This document shows, in pieces, positions 50,246 through 59,732 of a stretch of DNA of 64,000 nucleotides (position 1 is the first letter of the stretch; each line of letters begins with the position of its first letter). The stretch comes from an uncultured Treponema sp. (GTDB lineage Bacteria; Spirochaetota; Spirochaetia; Treponematales; Treponemataceae). A model generated the notes under the pieces. It ran no database searches and was not told the DNA's origin. It worked only from the letters and a program-made list of their open reading frames with translations. A program made the position numbers and the translations under genes. The stretch lies in the NCBI GenBank assembly GCA_949299755.1, contig CASGBA010000008.1, forward strand, positions 1 to 64,000. Reading direction: 5' to 3'.

Positions 50246-51490
50246 CTATTTCCATTCATCCGGGCAGGGTTTCCCCACAGCCTGCTGGAGTTTCGTAAGC
50301 CAGAACCTGCCAGTCCCTTCCGGACCGAAAACCAGAGCCCCGGATACAAGGCCGGTTTCCGCATCCTCCAGAACACGCAGGTACAAATCTCCTTCCAGGG
50401 ACGGGGTGCGGGATATCCATCCGCCCGACTTTTCCTGCTCAGGCGTAAGAACCGCGGTTCCCGCCGAAACGGCTTCCCTTGCACCGATTTTGAGCACCGT
50501 CCTCGGAACAGTCTGCACATACGGAGAAGGCCGCGCGTCATCCGGGAAAAGTCTCCCTGCGGCGAACTGGGCGGCTTTTTTCCCCTGCTCCATGGCGGCG
50601 GGAACAATCCCCCAAGAGACGCCTTCAAACTCGGCGCAGTCGCCGGCGGCGAAAATATCAGGATCCCCGGTGGCTGTCTCATTGTTTATGGTGATTCCCT
50701 TGCCGCAGGGGATTCCGGCTTCTTCTGCCAGAGCCTTGTCGCTGCGTACACCCATGGAGTATAGGGCTGTCTGGACACCAGGCCCGCAAACTGACTCCAG
50801 AACCTGGGAAACGGTTCCTGAGGCAAAGGCCCCGGTATCCACCGAAGCTCCGGTATGTATGGTAAGGCCTTCGGATTCCAGATAGGATTTGAGGAGGCCG
50901 GAAGCGGTGGCATCAAGCTGCCTGGGCAAAAGCCATCCTGCCGTTTCAAGGACGTGAACGGTTTTTATCCCTGACTTTTTCAGTGCCCTGGCAGCTTCCA
51001 AGCCTAAAAGACCCCCGCCCAAAACCGCCGCGCTTTCCTTACAGGATTCTGTGTGCCCCAGTATCTTTTCAGCATCCGAAATAGTCCTGAGGGCAAAAAC
51101 GCTTCCATAAGAAGGGCTGCCTTCAACCGGCATTCCCGGCGTGAAGGGGAACGAGCCTGAAGCCAGGATGAGCGCATCATATTTCAATTCCCGGCTTTCA
51201 CCGTCTATTTTAACTAAAAGGGTTTTTGACTCTCTGTTTATGCGCTCCGCTTCCGCAGGGGCATACATGGTGATTCCGTTTGTCTGGAACCACTGGGAAT
51301 TATGTATCACAAGCTGCTCTTTCGTGATTTCCCCGGCAAGGAATTCAGGAAGCCTTATCCGGGAATAATCCGGCGGAACTTCCCTTGTTATTACAGTGAC
51401 GGCAAGCTCATCGGCAGAATGAAGCTTCCTCAGCTCCCCGGCGGCGGTAATTCCAGCGGTCCCCGCACCGACAATAAGAATCTCTTTCAT
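50246..51490 (-). CDS. NAD(P)/FAD-dependent pyridine nucleotide-disulfide oxidoreductase
   Basis: A 414-residue flavoprotein with two dinucleotide folds: ILIVGAGTAGITAAGEL (FAD) and AAVLGGGLLGLEAARALKKSG (NAD(P)H), plus IFAAGDCAEFEG near the C-terminus. It resembles rubredoxin reductases and the N-terminal part of NirB. No redox-active CxxxxC is apparent. Anaerobes use such enzymes for NADH-driven reduction of rubredoxin or similar acceptors (inference). GCAGGAGG precedes ATG 51490. Convergent to the metal ATPase gene. Confidence 0.85.
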   Translation of the reverse strand: MKEILIVGAGTAGITAAGELRKLHSADELAVTVITREVPPDYSRIRLPEFLAGEITKEQLVIHNSQWFQTNGITMYAPAEAERINRESKTLLVKIDGESRELKYDALILASGSFPFTPGMPVEGSPSYGSVFALRTISDAEKILGHTESCKESAAVLGGGLLGLEAARALKKSGIKTVHVLETAGWLLPRQLDATASGLLKSYLESEGLTIHTGASVDTGAFASGTVSQVLESVCGPGVQTALYSMGVRSDKALAEEAGIPCGKGITINNETATGDPDIFAAGDCAEFEGVSWGIVPAAMEQGKKAAQFAAGRLFPDDARPSPYVQTVPRTVLKIGAREAVSAGTAVLTPEQEKSGGWISRTPSLEGDLYLRVLEDAETGLVSGALVFGPEGTGRFWLTKLQQAVGKPCPDEWK

Positions 51491-51623
51491 ATAAGGCCTC
51501 CTGCTGCCGTACCCGAAGGTCAAACCGGCAGGCTTCTATATATTATTACAATACATTCATTTCAGCAACTCATAGCATAAAAACCCCTGCCCAGGACAGT
51601 AACTTTTCATTGCATAATTCATT

Positions 51624-51761
51624 ATGACTATGAAAAAATCCAAGTATTATTGTAAACCTTTTTTTGAGGCTGTAAACATGAATAATCCTATAGGAGATTC
51701 GGATAGTAAAACCAAATTTTGGGGAATATCAGATTCCGGTGAAGCAGAGCTTGCAGAGTAA
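51624..51761 (+). CDS. Possible 45-residue small protein
   Basis: An open frame MTMKKSKYYCKPFFEAVNMN... to KFWGISDSGEAELAE in a 320-base gap. Composition looks protein-like (mixed charge, no shadow of a gene on the other strand). No Shine-Dalgarno is seen before the first ATG; GAGG precedes an internal ATG at 51678. It may be a real small protein or a remnant. Confidence 0.3.
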   Translation: MTMKKSKYYCKPFFEAVNMNNPIGDSDSKTKFWGISDSGEAELAE

Positions 51762-51811
51762 TCCTAAAATCCCTGTGACATTGCGTGATGTTGCGTGACG
51801 TGACGCCGCGG

Positions 51812-52174
51812 TCAGGAATTGCTTCCTTCTTTCTGGTAGGAAACCAGCAGGAAGAAAAGGGATACGGCGGCGGTGATAAACCCGATTCCGCAGCAGATAA
51901 CGGCGATTGCCTCGCCCAAGTCCTCCGCGAATCCATCCAGACAGCACATGGGGGCACACAGCCCTGCAAGCACAAAAAGGACAGCGGCGGGGGCAAAGGG
52001 TTTATGAAGCTGCATGAGCACAAGAACCGCCGCCGCAAAGGACAGGAAAGACAGGAACAAGGCGGGGAACAAATCATCCGCGGCTTCAAGGATAACAAGG
52101 GATAAAATACCGGCAGCCGCACCGAGAAAAACATACATTATACTGCGGGAAGACAACAGTTTCTCTAAATTCAT
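51812..52174 (-). CDS. Small integral membrane protein
   Basis: A 120-residue protein with four predicted membrane helices (about 10-30, 35-55, 60-80 and 88-110), the Cys-rich ending CAPMCCLDG in one loop and a C-terminal charged tail. GGAGG precedes the ATG. No family recognised. Stand-alone gene between the FAD oxidoreductase and glgA. Confidence 0.65.
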   Translation of the reverse strand: MNLEKLLSSRSIMYVFLGAAAGILSLVILEAADDLFPALFLSFLSFAAAVLVLMQLHKPFAPAAVLFVLAGLCAPMCCLDGFAEDLGEAIAVICCGIGFITAAVSLFFLLVSYQKEGSNS

Positions 52175-52302
52175 AAAACCTCCTGATGCCTGCGTTTCAC
52201 CGGGTTCACCGGAGAAGGCTTCATCAGTTTAAATTATCCCCGGGATAAAAACATTAAGGGAAGATTAGAGATTCATTAAAAGAGGGGCTTCCGCCTGTCC
52301 CG

Positions 52303-53760
52303 CTACATCCTGGAATAAAGGTCGATATAGATTTTGGAGGAATTATTCCATGACCAGTCTTCCTTCATCCCCCGCTCCTGCATTTGCTCCCACCTGTCCC
52401 GCTGGGTGATGTATAAATAGTAAGCGTGCTTTATGCGGTCCATCAGCTCCCAGGAAGAATAACCGGCGAAGGAGAATCCGGTGCCCGTGTTGTTGTCCTT
52501 GTTGTAGGGTTTCACCGTGTCCTTAAGTCCGCCGGTTTCGTGCACAATGGGGATGGCTCCGTAACGGAGGGAAATAAGCTGGGTCAAACCGCAGGGCTCA
52601 AAGGCGGAGGGAACGAGGAAGGCATCGGCGGCGGCGTAAATCTTGTGGGCCATTGCCTCCGAGTAACAGATATTGGCGGAAACCTTTCCCGGATATTTCC
52701 CCGCATAATAGCGGAACATATCCTCATAGCGGTGTTCGCCTGTCCCAAGCACAATCAGGTTGATGTCCATGGAACAAAGGTAATCCATTATCTGGTCTAT
52801 AAGATCCAGACCTTTCTGGTCGGTGAGCCTGGTCACAAGTCCTATGGTGAAGGCGTTTTCACTTTCAGGAAGCTTGAGCTCTTTTTGCAGGGTCTTTTTG
52901 TTTTCAAGCTTGCCTTTCACGTAGGTCTTTGCATTGTAGTTGGCGGGAATATTCTTATCCGTTTCCGGATCCCATTCCTTGTAGTCCAGGCCGTTGATAA
53001 TCCCCCAGAGCCTTTCGTGGCGGCAGTACAGGATGTCGTCGAGACCGTCGCCGAAAGACTGGGTTTGGATTTCCCCCGCATAGGTGTTGCTCACCGTCGT
53101 AATGTAATCGGAATAAACCAGGGCGCCGCGCATCATGGAGCAGTTCCAGCTGCTCTGGGGGATGGACGTATCCTGGAACGGGGAAACCAGCCTTGAGGGG
53201 GCGAAGCATTCATCCGGCAGTCCGGACACCCATTTTATGTGCCCCACATCCCAGGTGCCCTGGAAGCGTATGTTGTGGATGGTGAATACAGTCCTGATGC
53301 CCTGGAAGAAGGGGTCACCCTGGAAAACCGTGTTAAGGTAGACGGGGACAAGGGCTGACTGCCAGTCGTGGCAATGGATAATGTCGGGACGGAAATTTAT
53401 CAGGGGAAGGGCCGAAAGACAGGCTTTGGAAAAATAAGCGAACCTTTCCAAATCCTGGAACATATCGTAATACGGAACCAACCCCCCGAAATACTGCTCG
53501 TTGTCTATGAAATAAAAGGTGATGCCGTCAAATACCAGCCGTTTTACCCCCACATAAATACGGTTGTCCATCTGGAAATAGTAAATGGTCTCCATCTTAT
53601 CCCTGTACTTCAACGGGATGGCGTGGTAATTGGGAATCATGACCCGGATGTCATACTCATCGGAGGGCAAAGCTTTGGGGAGGGAACCGACCACATCGGC
53701 AAGCCCGCCGGTTTTTACAAAAGGAACACATTCAGAGGCGACAAACAATATTTTCTTCAT
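52303..53760 (-). CDS. glgA: Glycogen synthase (ADP-glucose)
   Basis: A 485-residue GT5 enzyme that extends alpha-1,4-glucan from ADP-glucose. It begins ILFVASECVPFVKTGGLADVVGSLP, the family signature with the KTGGL nucleotide-binding loop. Then come CHDWQSALVPVYL, TIHNIRFQG, GLVTRLTDQKGLDLI and the C-terminal PSAFEPCGLTQLISLRYG with the catalytic Glu. ATG 53760 is preceded by AGGAAGG, 9 bases away. TATAAT at 53797-53802 on the minus strand may be its own -10. Length is normal. It follows a LacI-type regulator gene. Confidence 0.95.
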   Translation of the reverse strand: MKKILFVASECVPFVKTGGLADVVGSLPKALPSDEYDIRVMIPNYHAIPLKYRDKMETIYYFQMDNRIYVGVKRLVFDGITFYFIDNEQYFGGLVPYYDMFQDLERFAYFSKACLSALPLINFRPDIIHCHDWQSALVPVYLNTVFQGDPFFQGIRTVFTIHNIRFQGTWDVGHIKWVSGLPDECFAPSRLVSPFQDTSIPQSSWNCSMMRGALVYSDYITTVSNTYAGEIQTQSFGDGLDDILYCRHERLWGIINGLDYKEWDPETDKNIPANYNAKTYVKGKLENKKTLQKELKLPESENAFTIGLVTRLTDQKGLDLIDQIMDYLCSMDINLIVLGTGEHRYEDMFRYYAGKYPGKVSANICYSEAMAHKIYAAADAFLVPSAFEPCGLTQLISLRYGAIPIVHETGGLKDTVKPYNKDNNTGTGFSFAGYSSWELMDRIKHAYYLYITQRDRWEQMQERGMKEDWSWNNSSKIYIDLYSRM

Positions 53761-53897
53761 AATAAAAGCACCTTCCTGTATTTTATGTTCCCGTCCATTA
53801 TACACCTGTAAATTCAGAAAAAAAAGAAAAAAGTTGAAAATAAGGATACCTCTTTCCGGGCAGCTTGAAATAAAAGATTTTATAACAAGCCGGTCAA

Positions 53898-54911
53898 TCA
53901 TTTGAAATTGGAAGTGGATTCCCTGATTATCAGCTCCGCGCCCAGATAAATGGCTTTCATTGCACGGGCATCGTTTTTCATCACTTTGAGAAGCATCTCA
54001 ACCGCTATAGTTCCTATTTGAGATGTCGGCTGGCATACAGTTGTAATGGAAGGATTCATAATCTGGCTTATCTGGATATTGTCAAACCCTACGACAGCTA
54101 TATCGCCGGGAACTTTCAGTCCCGACTCGAAGCTGGCTTTAATGGCGGCGCAGGCCAGCACATCGGAGCAGCAGAAAAAAGCATCGGGACGGTTTTCCAT
54201 GGAAAGCATCCGGAGTGCCTGTGCCCTTGCCACCTCGAAGTCCATGTCAGCCCCCACCGAACAAATGAGGGATGAATCCACCTCAATGCCGTAGGACGAA
54301 AGGGCAGTGCTGTACCCCTTGTAGCGGTCACGGGCGTACTTGAAGCTTTCCGGCCCGTTAATAAAAGCTATCCTTTTTTTCCCGAGGCTGATTAAGTACT
54401 TAACAGCATTTTCGCTGGCGGTTTCATCATCAATCGTGACGAAAGGAACACCGGAGGAAGCCACGGATTCACAGCAGGTCACTGTAGGTATTTCTTTTGC
54501 CAAAATCTGCAGCCTGCCCTTTTCCACGGGATTGGAACAAAGAAGCCCGCAAGCCCGTGTTTTGCGGATTAAATCCAGGAAACCCTCCAATGAGGCTTCT
54601 GAAATGGGGTCTTCGTTTACCAAAAGTTTATAACCGTTGGCGGCGGCGGTAACCCGGCTGGCTTCAATAATCGGTGAATAAAAGGGATTTTTCAAAGTAG
54701 GTACATTGAAAATAATCAGGTTATTGCGTGGAAGAGGATTTAAATCCAGGGAAGAAACATCAACGCCCAGGGCTTTCATTGCCTCAATGACACGGCTTCT
54801 GGTTTCTTTTGTTACAAGAGGGGATTTGTTCAGAACCCTTGAAATCGTAGAGATGGAGATGCCCGAAGAATCCGAAATTTCCTGATATGAAAACCGCCCT
54901 CTTTTTTTCAA
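53898..54911 (-). CDS. LacI-family regulator of the sugar ABC operon
   Basis: A 337-residue LacI/GalR regulator. The HTH reads YQEISDSSGISISTISRVLN, then the sensor domain with IIFNVPTLKNPFYSPII, FFCCSDVLACAAIKA and VVGFDNIQISQIMNPSITTV. TTG start at 54911 with GAGG 6 bases upstream. It is the last gene of the sugar ABC/catabolic operon on the minus strand and probably controls it in response to the transported sugar or a metabolite. Confidence 0.87.
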   Translation of the reverse strand: MKKRGRFSYQEISDSSGISISTISRVLNKSPLVTKETRSRVIEAMKALGVDVSSLDLNPLPRNNLIIFNVPTLKNPFYSPIIEASRVTAAANGYKLLVNEDPISEASLEGFLDLIRKTRACGLLCSNPVEKGRLQILAKEIPTVTCCESVASSGVPFVTIDDETASENAVKYLISLGKKRIAFINGPESFKYARDRYKGYSTALSSYGIEVDSSLICSVGADMDFEVARAQALRMLSMENRPDAFFCCSDVLACAAIKASFESGLKVPGDIAVVGFDNIQISQIMNPSITTVCQPTSQIGTIAVEMLLKVMKNDARAMKAIYLGAELIIRESTSNFK

Positions 54912-54924
54912 TAGATACCTCTTG

Positions 54925-55890
54925 TCACAATGTTTCCAGAATTTCCAATTCCTTTAAAACCTCACCTTCTTTTACAGGAGCCTCCTGTGAAGAGGATAAA
55001 ACATCCAGCAAAGTTTTAAGCTCCTGATAATACCATCCGGTGGGCGGAATGTTAATTCCTGTAGAAACAGTAACCTCATAACTGATATCCGGTGTTATGG
55101 TTTTACCGTCCCAAGTGAAAACTGAAATTTCATTTCCGTTATTCACCGCCACAGCTTTTTCAAAAACAACCCTCCAAACGGCGGTGAAAGGAATGGCGGC
55201 ATTCAGCCAACCGGCTTCCGCCTTTACGCTGAAGCCATTGTATTCATAAATAACATGAAGATATTCATCATACTCCCTGTCTTTTGACCGGCGGGCATAC
55301 GAAGAAACATTCACAGGATTGCCGAACAGTCCGATAATCATGTCCAGGTCGTGGATATGGAGATCAAAGGGAATGAGCCCGCTTTTCGATTTGTCGAAAA
55401 GCCATCCGCCCTGGGCCCAGGAAGGAACCTGGCTGAGTCTGGTGAATGACGCATCCAGGACACGTCCGTATTCCCCGCCCTTTACCAGCCGGTAAAGTAC
55501 ATTGTATTCGTTTGTGTAGCGTAATACATGGGCGGCCAAAAGTTTCAGTTTTTTTTCCCGTGCTGCAGAGAACATCATACGGGCATCGGAACTGTTCAAT
55601 GCCAACGGTTTTTCACAGATTACATCCCGGCCGTAAGAAAGGGCTTCCATCACATTATCCTTGTGCAGAAAACTCGGGGTGGTTATGTCCACAAGGTTTA
55701 TTTCCGGCATGTCCCGGAAAGCCTCCCCCATTGTTTCATAAAAGGGAAGGGCATAGGAACCGGCCGTTTCCCTGTCCGCCTGCCCCTTTCCTACGGCGGC
55801 TGCAACCACAGCCCTGTCCTTTAATTGCCGGAGGTTAAGGTAATGAACCTTTCCCATACCGCCAAGACCGACAAGAAGAATTTTCCTCAT
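54925..55890 (-). CDS. Gfo/Idh/MocA-family oxidoreductase
   Basis: A 321-residue NAD(P)-dependent sugar or inositol dehydrogenase-like protein. The N-terminal Rossmann motif is LLVGLGGMGKVHYLNL, with the family EKP motif (VICEKPLALNS) and the C-terminal substrate domain containing DLHIHDLDMIIGLFG. ATG overlaps the upstream isomerase TGA. The sugar substrate is unknown. Confidence 0.87.
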   Translation of the reverse strand: MRKILLVGLGGMGKVHYLNLRQLKDRAVVAAAVGKGQADRETAGSYALPFYETMGEAFRDMPEINLVDITTPSFLHKDNVMEALSYGRDVICEKPLALNSSDARMMFSAAREKKLKLLAAHVLRYTNEYNVLYRLVKGGEYGRVLDASFTRLSQVPSWAQGGWLFDKSKSGLIPFDLHIHDLDMIIGLFGNPVNVSSYARRSKDREYDEYLHVIYEYNGFSVKAEAGWLNAAIPFTAVWRVVFEKAVAVNNGNEISVFTWDGKTITPDISYEVTVSTGINIPPTGWYYQELKTLLDVLSSSQEAPVKEGEVLKELEILETL

Positions 55891-56702
55891 AAGGTATATC
55901 CGAGACTTTTCAGATACCGGCCGCTTTTAAACACAGCTTCATCCACCTCACAGGAAGAGGCGGCGCCGTCCTTGGTGAATTCGATTTCGATGGACAGGGG
56001 CGCCTCATTGCCGCTGTTGTCAAGGGCTTTCAATAAAGCGGGCAAATCAAGCCAGCCTTCTCCCAGGGCAGGAAAGTTCCATTCCGTCCTTCCGCCGGCT
56101 TTATCCTTGAGATGCACGTATTCAATTAAATCCGCGTTTGCCTCCACATCTTCCGTTCCATTCACATTCCCGTAAAAAACCGCATTAGCCGTATCGTAAC
56201 ATATGCGGACAGAGGGACTTCCCACCATGTCCACAATCTTCGCAAGCCGGGAAGCAGTCCCGTGTTCGCCATGGGTTTCAAGAACGAGGGTAATCCCCAA
56301 ATCCTTCAATAACGGAAGGAAGGAGAGGATGTTGTCCCGGAGCGCTTCATCCCCGGCGGAAGCCATGTCTTTCAGGTGGGCTTCACCTACGCTGGAAACA
56401 ATGTACCTGGCGCCGAAAAACCCCGCAAGATGTATGTTGTCAACAAAGTCAGGAAGCCGGGCCTTGTCCATCAAATTGCAATGACCGCTCACCGCCGGGA
56501 CAGCCAGACCGTAATTCTTCAGCATGGATTTCACATCCACAAGTCCGCGGAAAGACATGGTGGGGAACACGTGCTCCGTCCATCCCTTTGTGGCTGTAAG
56601 TTCCACATTATGGAAGCCAGCCTCCGCTATGCCGGCAAGGGCATCTTTCAAGGGAAATCCATGGTAACAGTTTGAATTCACGATAATCATGCGGTTTTTC
56701 AT
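55887..56702 (-). CDS. Sugar phosphate isomerase/epimerase (xylose isomerase-like TIM barrel)
   Basis: A 271-residue TIM-barrel protein with FHNVELTATKGW, LVLETHGEHG (metal-ligand Glu), ICYDTANAVFYGN (Asp) and EYVHLKDKAGG (His) and a late SIEIEFTKDG (Glu). These match the metal-binding set of the AP_endonuc_2/SPIE family. It may isomerise or epimerise the keto-sugar made by the adjacent dehydrogenase. Confidence 0.85.
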   Translation of the reverse strand: MKNRMIIVNSNCYHGFPLKDALAGIAEAGFHNVELTATKGWTEHVFPTMSFRGLVDVKSMLKNYGLAVPAVSGHCNLMDKARLPDFVDNIHLAGFFGARYIVSSVGEAHLKDMASAGDEALRDNILSFLPLLKDLGITLVLETHGEHGTASRLAKIVDMVGSPSVRICYDTANAVFYGNVNGTEDVEANADLIEYVHLKDKAGGRTEWNFPALGEGWLDLPALLKALDNSGNEAPLSIEIEFTKDGAASSCEVDEAVFKSGRYLKSLGYTL

Positions 56703-56711
56703 GGGCGGACT

Positions 56712-57626
56712 CTAGATAACATAATTCCGCAAATAACGGTAGGCAAGAACCAGGGATGCTTCTATCTTCTCCCGGCTGCCTTCAAAGGCACGGTCTTCCA
56801 TTTCAACGCAGGAATAGGAATCATACCCTATTTGTGTCAATGCGGAAATAAACCCGGGCCAGTTTACATCCCCCAGGCCCGGAAGTTTCGGTGACATATA
56901 ATCGAGGGGATAAGCCAGGGAACCGCACTCCGCCAGTTTGTCCTTGTGGAGTTTGATGTCCTTGTAATGGATATGGAAAATCTTATCCTTGAATTCATAA
57001 ATGGCTTTGATGTAATCCATCTGCTGCCATATAAAATGGCTGGGGTCAAAGTTTATGCCGAAATTGTCATAAGGAAGAAGTTTGAACATTTCCCTCCAAA
57101 TCACCGGAGAAAAGAAAATATTCTGCCCGCCCGGCCACTGGTCAGGGCCGAAAAGCATCGGGCAGTTTTCTATGGCGATTCTTACTCCCTTGCCTTTTGC
57201 ATAATCAAGAATCGGTTTCCAAACCTCCACCGCAAGCTTTATGTTGTCGCCGATATTCTTGTTCTGATCCCTTCCGATGAACGTGGTGACAAGATTCACC
57301 CCGAGCATGGCCGACGCATTGATAACCGAATACAGGTGGTCTATATTTGCCTTCCGTTTTTCCGGGTCGGGATCGAGCGTATTGGGGTAAAAAGCCAGGG
57401 ATGAAATTTCAATGTTGTGTTTCTTCACAAAAGAGAGGATGTAATCCCGTTTCTTTTCATCCAGATTTTCGGTGTCGATATGCGACACTCCCGCATACCG
57501 CCGTTCCGCTTTCCCGGCAGGCCAGCAGGCAACTTCCAGGCATTCATAACCGATGGACGAAGCTTTTTCCACCATCTCCTCAAAAGTATAACCGTCAAAA
57601 ATCGCACTGAGGACACCTAATTTCAT
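56712..57626 (-). CDS. Sugar phosphate isomerase/epimerase (second TIM barrel)
   Basis: A 304-residue TIM-barrel protein of the same family: YECLEVACWPAGKAERRY, VRIAIENCPMLFG (Glu), NFGINFDPSHFIWQ (Asp, His), IFHIHYKDIKLHKD (His) and SCVEMEDRAFEG (Glu). GGAGGGG precedes the ATG. It is longer than its neighbour and clearly not a recent duplicate. Such paired isomerases and dehydrogenases are common in inositol and rare-sugar catabolism. Confidence 0.87.
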   Translation of the reverse strand: MKLGVLSAIFDGYTFEEMVEKASSIGYECLEVACWPAGKAERRYAGVSHIDTENLDEKKRDYILSFVKKHNIEISSLAFYPNTLDPDPEKRKANIDHLYSVINASAMLGVNLVTTFIGRDQNKNIGDNIKLAVEVWKPILDYAKGKGVRIAIENCPMLFGPDQWPGGQNIFFSPVIWREMFKLLPYDNFGINFDPSHFIWQQMDYIKAIYEFKDKIFHIHYKDIKLHKDKLAECGSLAYPLDYMSPKLPGLGDVNWPGFISALTQIGYDSYSCVEMEDRAFEGSREKIEASLVLAYRYLRNYVI

Positions 57627-57638
57627 TTCACCCCTCCA

Positions 57639-58667
57639 TTATTTTATAATCACAGTTTTTCCCGTCTCCGCGCTTTCAAGTGCGGCGAAAACGGCTTTCA
57701 TCGCCGGTAAAACGGAAGCGGCAGGAACAGCTGACACCCCCTTTTCAATTGACGATATGAATTCATCGATGACGCCGCTGGAAGTCTGGTTGTCGTTTGT
57801 CTGGATGGCATCCACCTCATACAATTCCCGCGTGCCGTCAGGATGCTCAATGATTATGGAAGCGGAAGGATCGGCATATATTTTCATGATTCCCTCCGTC
57901 CCGTAAATAACAGTACTGTTGTCTTCATTCCCGTAGAAAGTCCAGCTCGCCGTCATTGTTCCCACAGCGCCGCTTTTCATCCGGTAAATACACACGGCAT
58001 TGTCATCCACAGGAATAAGGCCGCCGTCCGCCCCTTTTTTGTCAAGTGTTGTCACGATGGAAGAAACAGCCGATACCGTGTCATCCAGCAGAAACTGGAT
58101 TAAATCCGTTTTATGAATTCCGAGATCCGCCATCGCACCCATCGCGGCCTTTGATTTATCAAAAAACCAGGTGTTCTTACCGGGATCCACGGACCAGGTT
58201 TCGGGCCCCCCGTGGCCGAAGATTGTCCTGAAAGTCAAAGGACGGCCGACTGCCCCGCCGACTATCAGGGAACGGGCCTTCGCATGGGTTCTGGTGAACC
58301 GCTGGTTCTGTCCTATCATCAGGATACCGCTGCTTGATGAGGCGGCTTCCGTCATTTTAACGCAGTCCTCCAATGTCGTCGCCATCGGCTTTTCGCAGAG
58401 CACGTGTTTCCCGGCTTTGAGGGCCTTCAAGGTTATCTCCGCATGGGTATTATTGGCGGTGCACACGCTTACAGCGTCCACCCCGCTGTCCAGAAGGGCT
58501 TCCACGCTTTCATAAGCCTTCCCGCCGAAACGTTCCGCAAGACTTGCGGCGCGCCCGGCATTCAAATCATAGTAGCCGGTGATTTCACATTTACCGTTCC
58601 CGGCGTATTCCGGGATATGGCGTACCTGGGCGATTTTACCGCATCCTATTATTCCAATCTTGTACAT
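57639..58667 (-). CDS. Gfo/Idh/MocA-family oxidoreductase (second)
   Basis: A 342-residue NAD(P)-dependent oxidoreductase. It begins IGIIGCGKIAQVRHIPEY, then TANNTHAEITLKALKAGKHVLCEKPMATT, and GAMADLGIHKTDLIQFLL with the catalytic His/Asp pair. AAAGGAG precedes the ATG. It follows the permease gene and probably acts first on the imported sugar. Confidence 0.88.
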   Translation of the reverse strand: MYKIGIIGCGKIAQVRHIPEYAGNGKCEITGYYDLNAGRAASLAERFGGKAYESVEALLDSGVDAVSVCTANNTHAEITLKALKAGKHVLCEKPMATTLEDCVKMTEAASSSSGILMIGQNQRFTRTHAKARSLIVGGAVGRPLTFRTIFGHGGPETWSVDPGKNTWFFDKSKAAMGAMADLGIHKTDLIQFLLDDTVSAVSSIVTTLDKKGADGGLIPVDDNAVCIYRMKSGAVGTMTASWTFYGNEDNSTVIYGTEGIMKIYADPSASIIIEHPDGTRELYEVDAIQTNDNQTSSGVIDEFISSIEKGVSAVPAASVLPAMKAVFAALESAETGKTVIIK

Positions 58668-58688
58668 TCAAAACTCCTTTGCAAGACA

Positions 58689-59732
58689 TCACACCTTTTC
58701 TTTCTTCTGAAGAAGAACGGCGGCGATTACAATCACACCTTTGAAAGCTTCCCGGAGGAAGGGCGGAACCCCTATAAGGTTAAGAAGGTTGTTCATGACG
58801 GCGATTATCAACACTCCTATAACCGTACCTGCAATGGAACCACGTCCGCCTGCCATGCTGGTGCCGCCGACGATTACAGCCGCGATGGCGTCCATCTCAT
58901 AGCCTGAACCGGCGTTCGCATAGTCCATGGCGCCTATCCGGGAAACCTGGAGTATGGCGGCGACACCCACCAGCAGCCCCATGATTGTATAAACTATCCG
59001 CTTGACGCGCCGGACGTTTATACCGGAAAGCCTCGCGGCTTTTTCATTGGAACCTACGGCAAACACGTAGCGACCGAAAGCTGTATGCCGGGAAATGTAA
59101 TACATGATGAAAGCTATAACGAGCCAGTAAATGATGGGCATGAACATCTGCCCTCCTACAGTCACATTCGCCAGCTTGGTGAATCCACGTGGAACGGAAG
59201 GATTTATTGTCTGCATACACTGCTGCGTGACGGAACGGCAGATTTTCATCATGCCGAGTGTGGCGATGAACGGCGGAAGTTTTCCCACAGTGACGAGCAC
59301 TCCGGTGAATTCACCCAGAAGGATTCCGCACACCAACCCGGCGACTATACCGATAAGATATGCCGGAAAGCCGGAGACCCCCAGGGAGGTAAGCAGTCCG
59401 GAATCCGAGCCGTCTATAAAAATCATGACGACAGCACCGATGGCCACAAGTGTTGAGCCCACCGCCAAATCTATACCGCCGGTTATAATCACAAAAGTCA
59501 TGCCAAGGGCAATAATTCCGATTGTAGCGTTGTTACGGAGTATATTGAGCCAGTTTCTGCACCACAGGGACAACCAGGAGAAAAAAGAACCCTGATCAAA
59601 TCCGAGGGCAATAGTCTGCAACACAACCATTAAAAGCAAAGCGCACAAAGTGGAGAAAAGGGGATGCTCCCTCCACATCATCTGAAACCAGGCGGTGAAA
59701 CGCACCTTACCCAATTTTTCAATTTTGACCAC
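58689..59732 (-). CDS. ABC sugar permease (RbsC-like)
   Basis: A 347-residue membrane protein of the carbohydrate-uptake-2 (RbsC) type with about ten helices. ATIGIIALGMTFVIITGGIDLAVGS and GGTSMAGGRGSIAGTVIG are the conserved segments. The start GTG at 59732 lies 9 bases after AGGAG and overlaps the ATPase gene. It forms the channel of the importer with the ATPase upstream. Confidence 0.92.
   Translation of the reverse strand: MVKIEKLGKVRFTAWFQMMWREHPLFSTLCALLLMVVLQTIALGFDQGSFFSWLSLWCRNWLNILRNNATIGIIALGMTFVIITGGIDLAVGSTLVAIGAVVMIFIDGSDSGLLTSLGVSGFPAYLIGIVAGLVCGILLGEFTGVLVTVGKLPPFIATLGMMKICRSVTQQCMQTINPSVPRGFTKLANVTVGGQMFMPIIYWLVIAFIMYYISRHTAFGRYVFAVGSNEKAARLSGINVRRVKRIVYTIMGLLVGVAAILQVSRIGAMDYANAGSGYEMDAIAAVIVGGTSMAGGRGSIAGTVIGVLIIAVMNNLLNLIGVPPFLREAFKGVIVIAAVLLQKKEKV

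Noticed and set aside
52426-53196. A 256-residue open frame antisense to glgA
   Set aside because: Glycogen synthase motifs on the other strand are unambiguous, and this frame is composition shadow.
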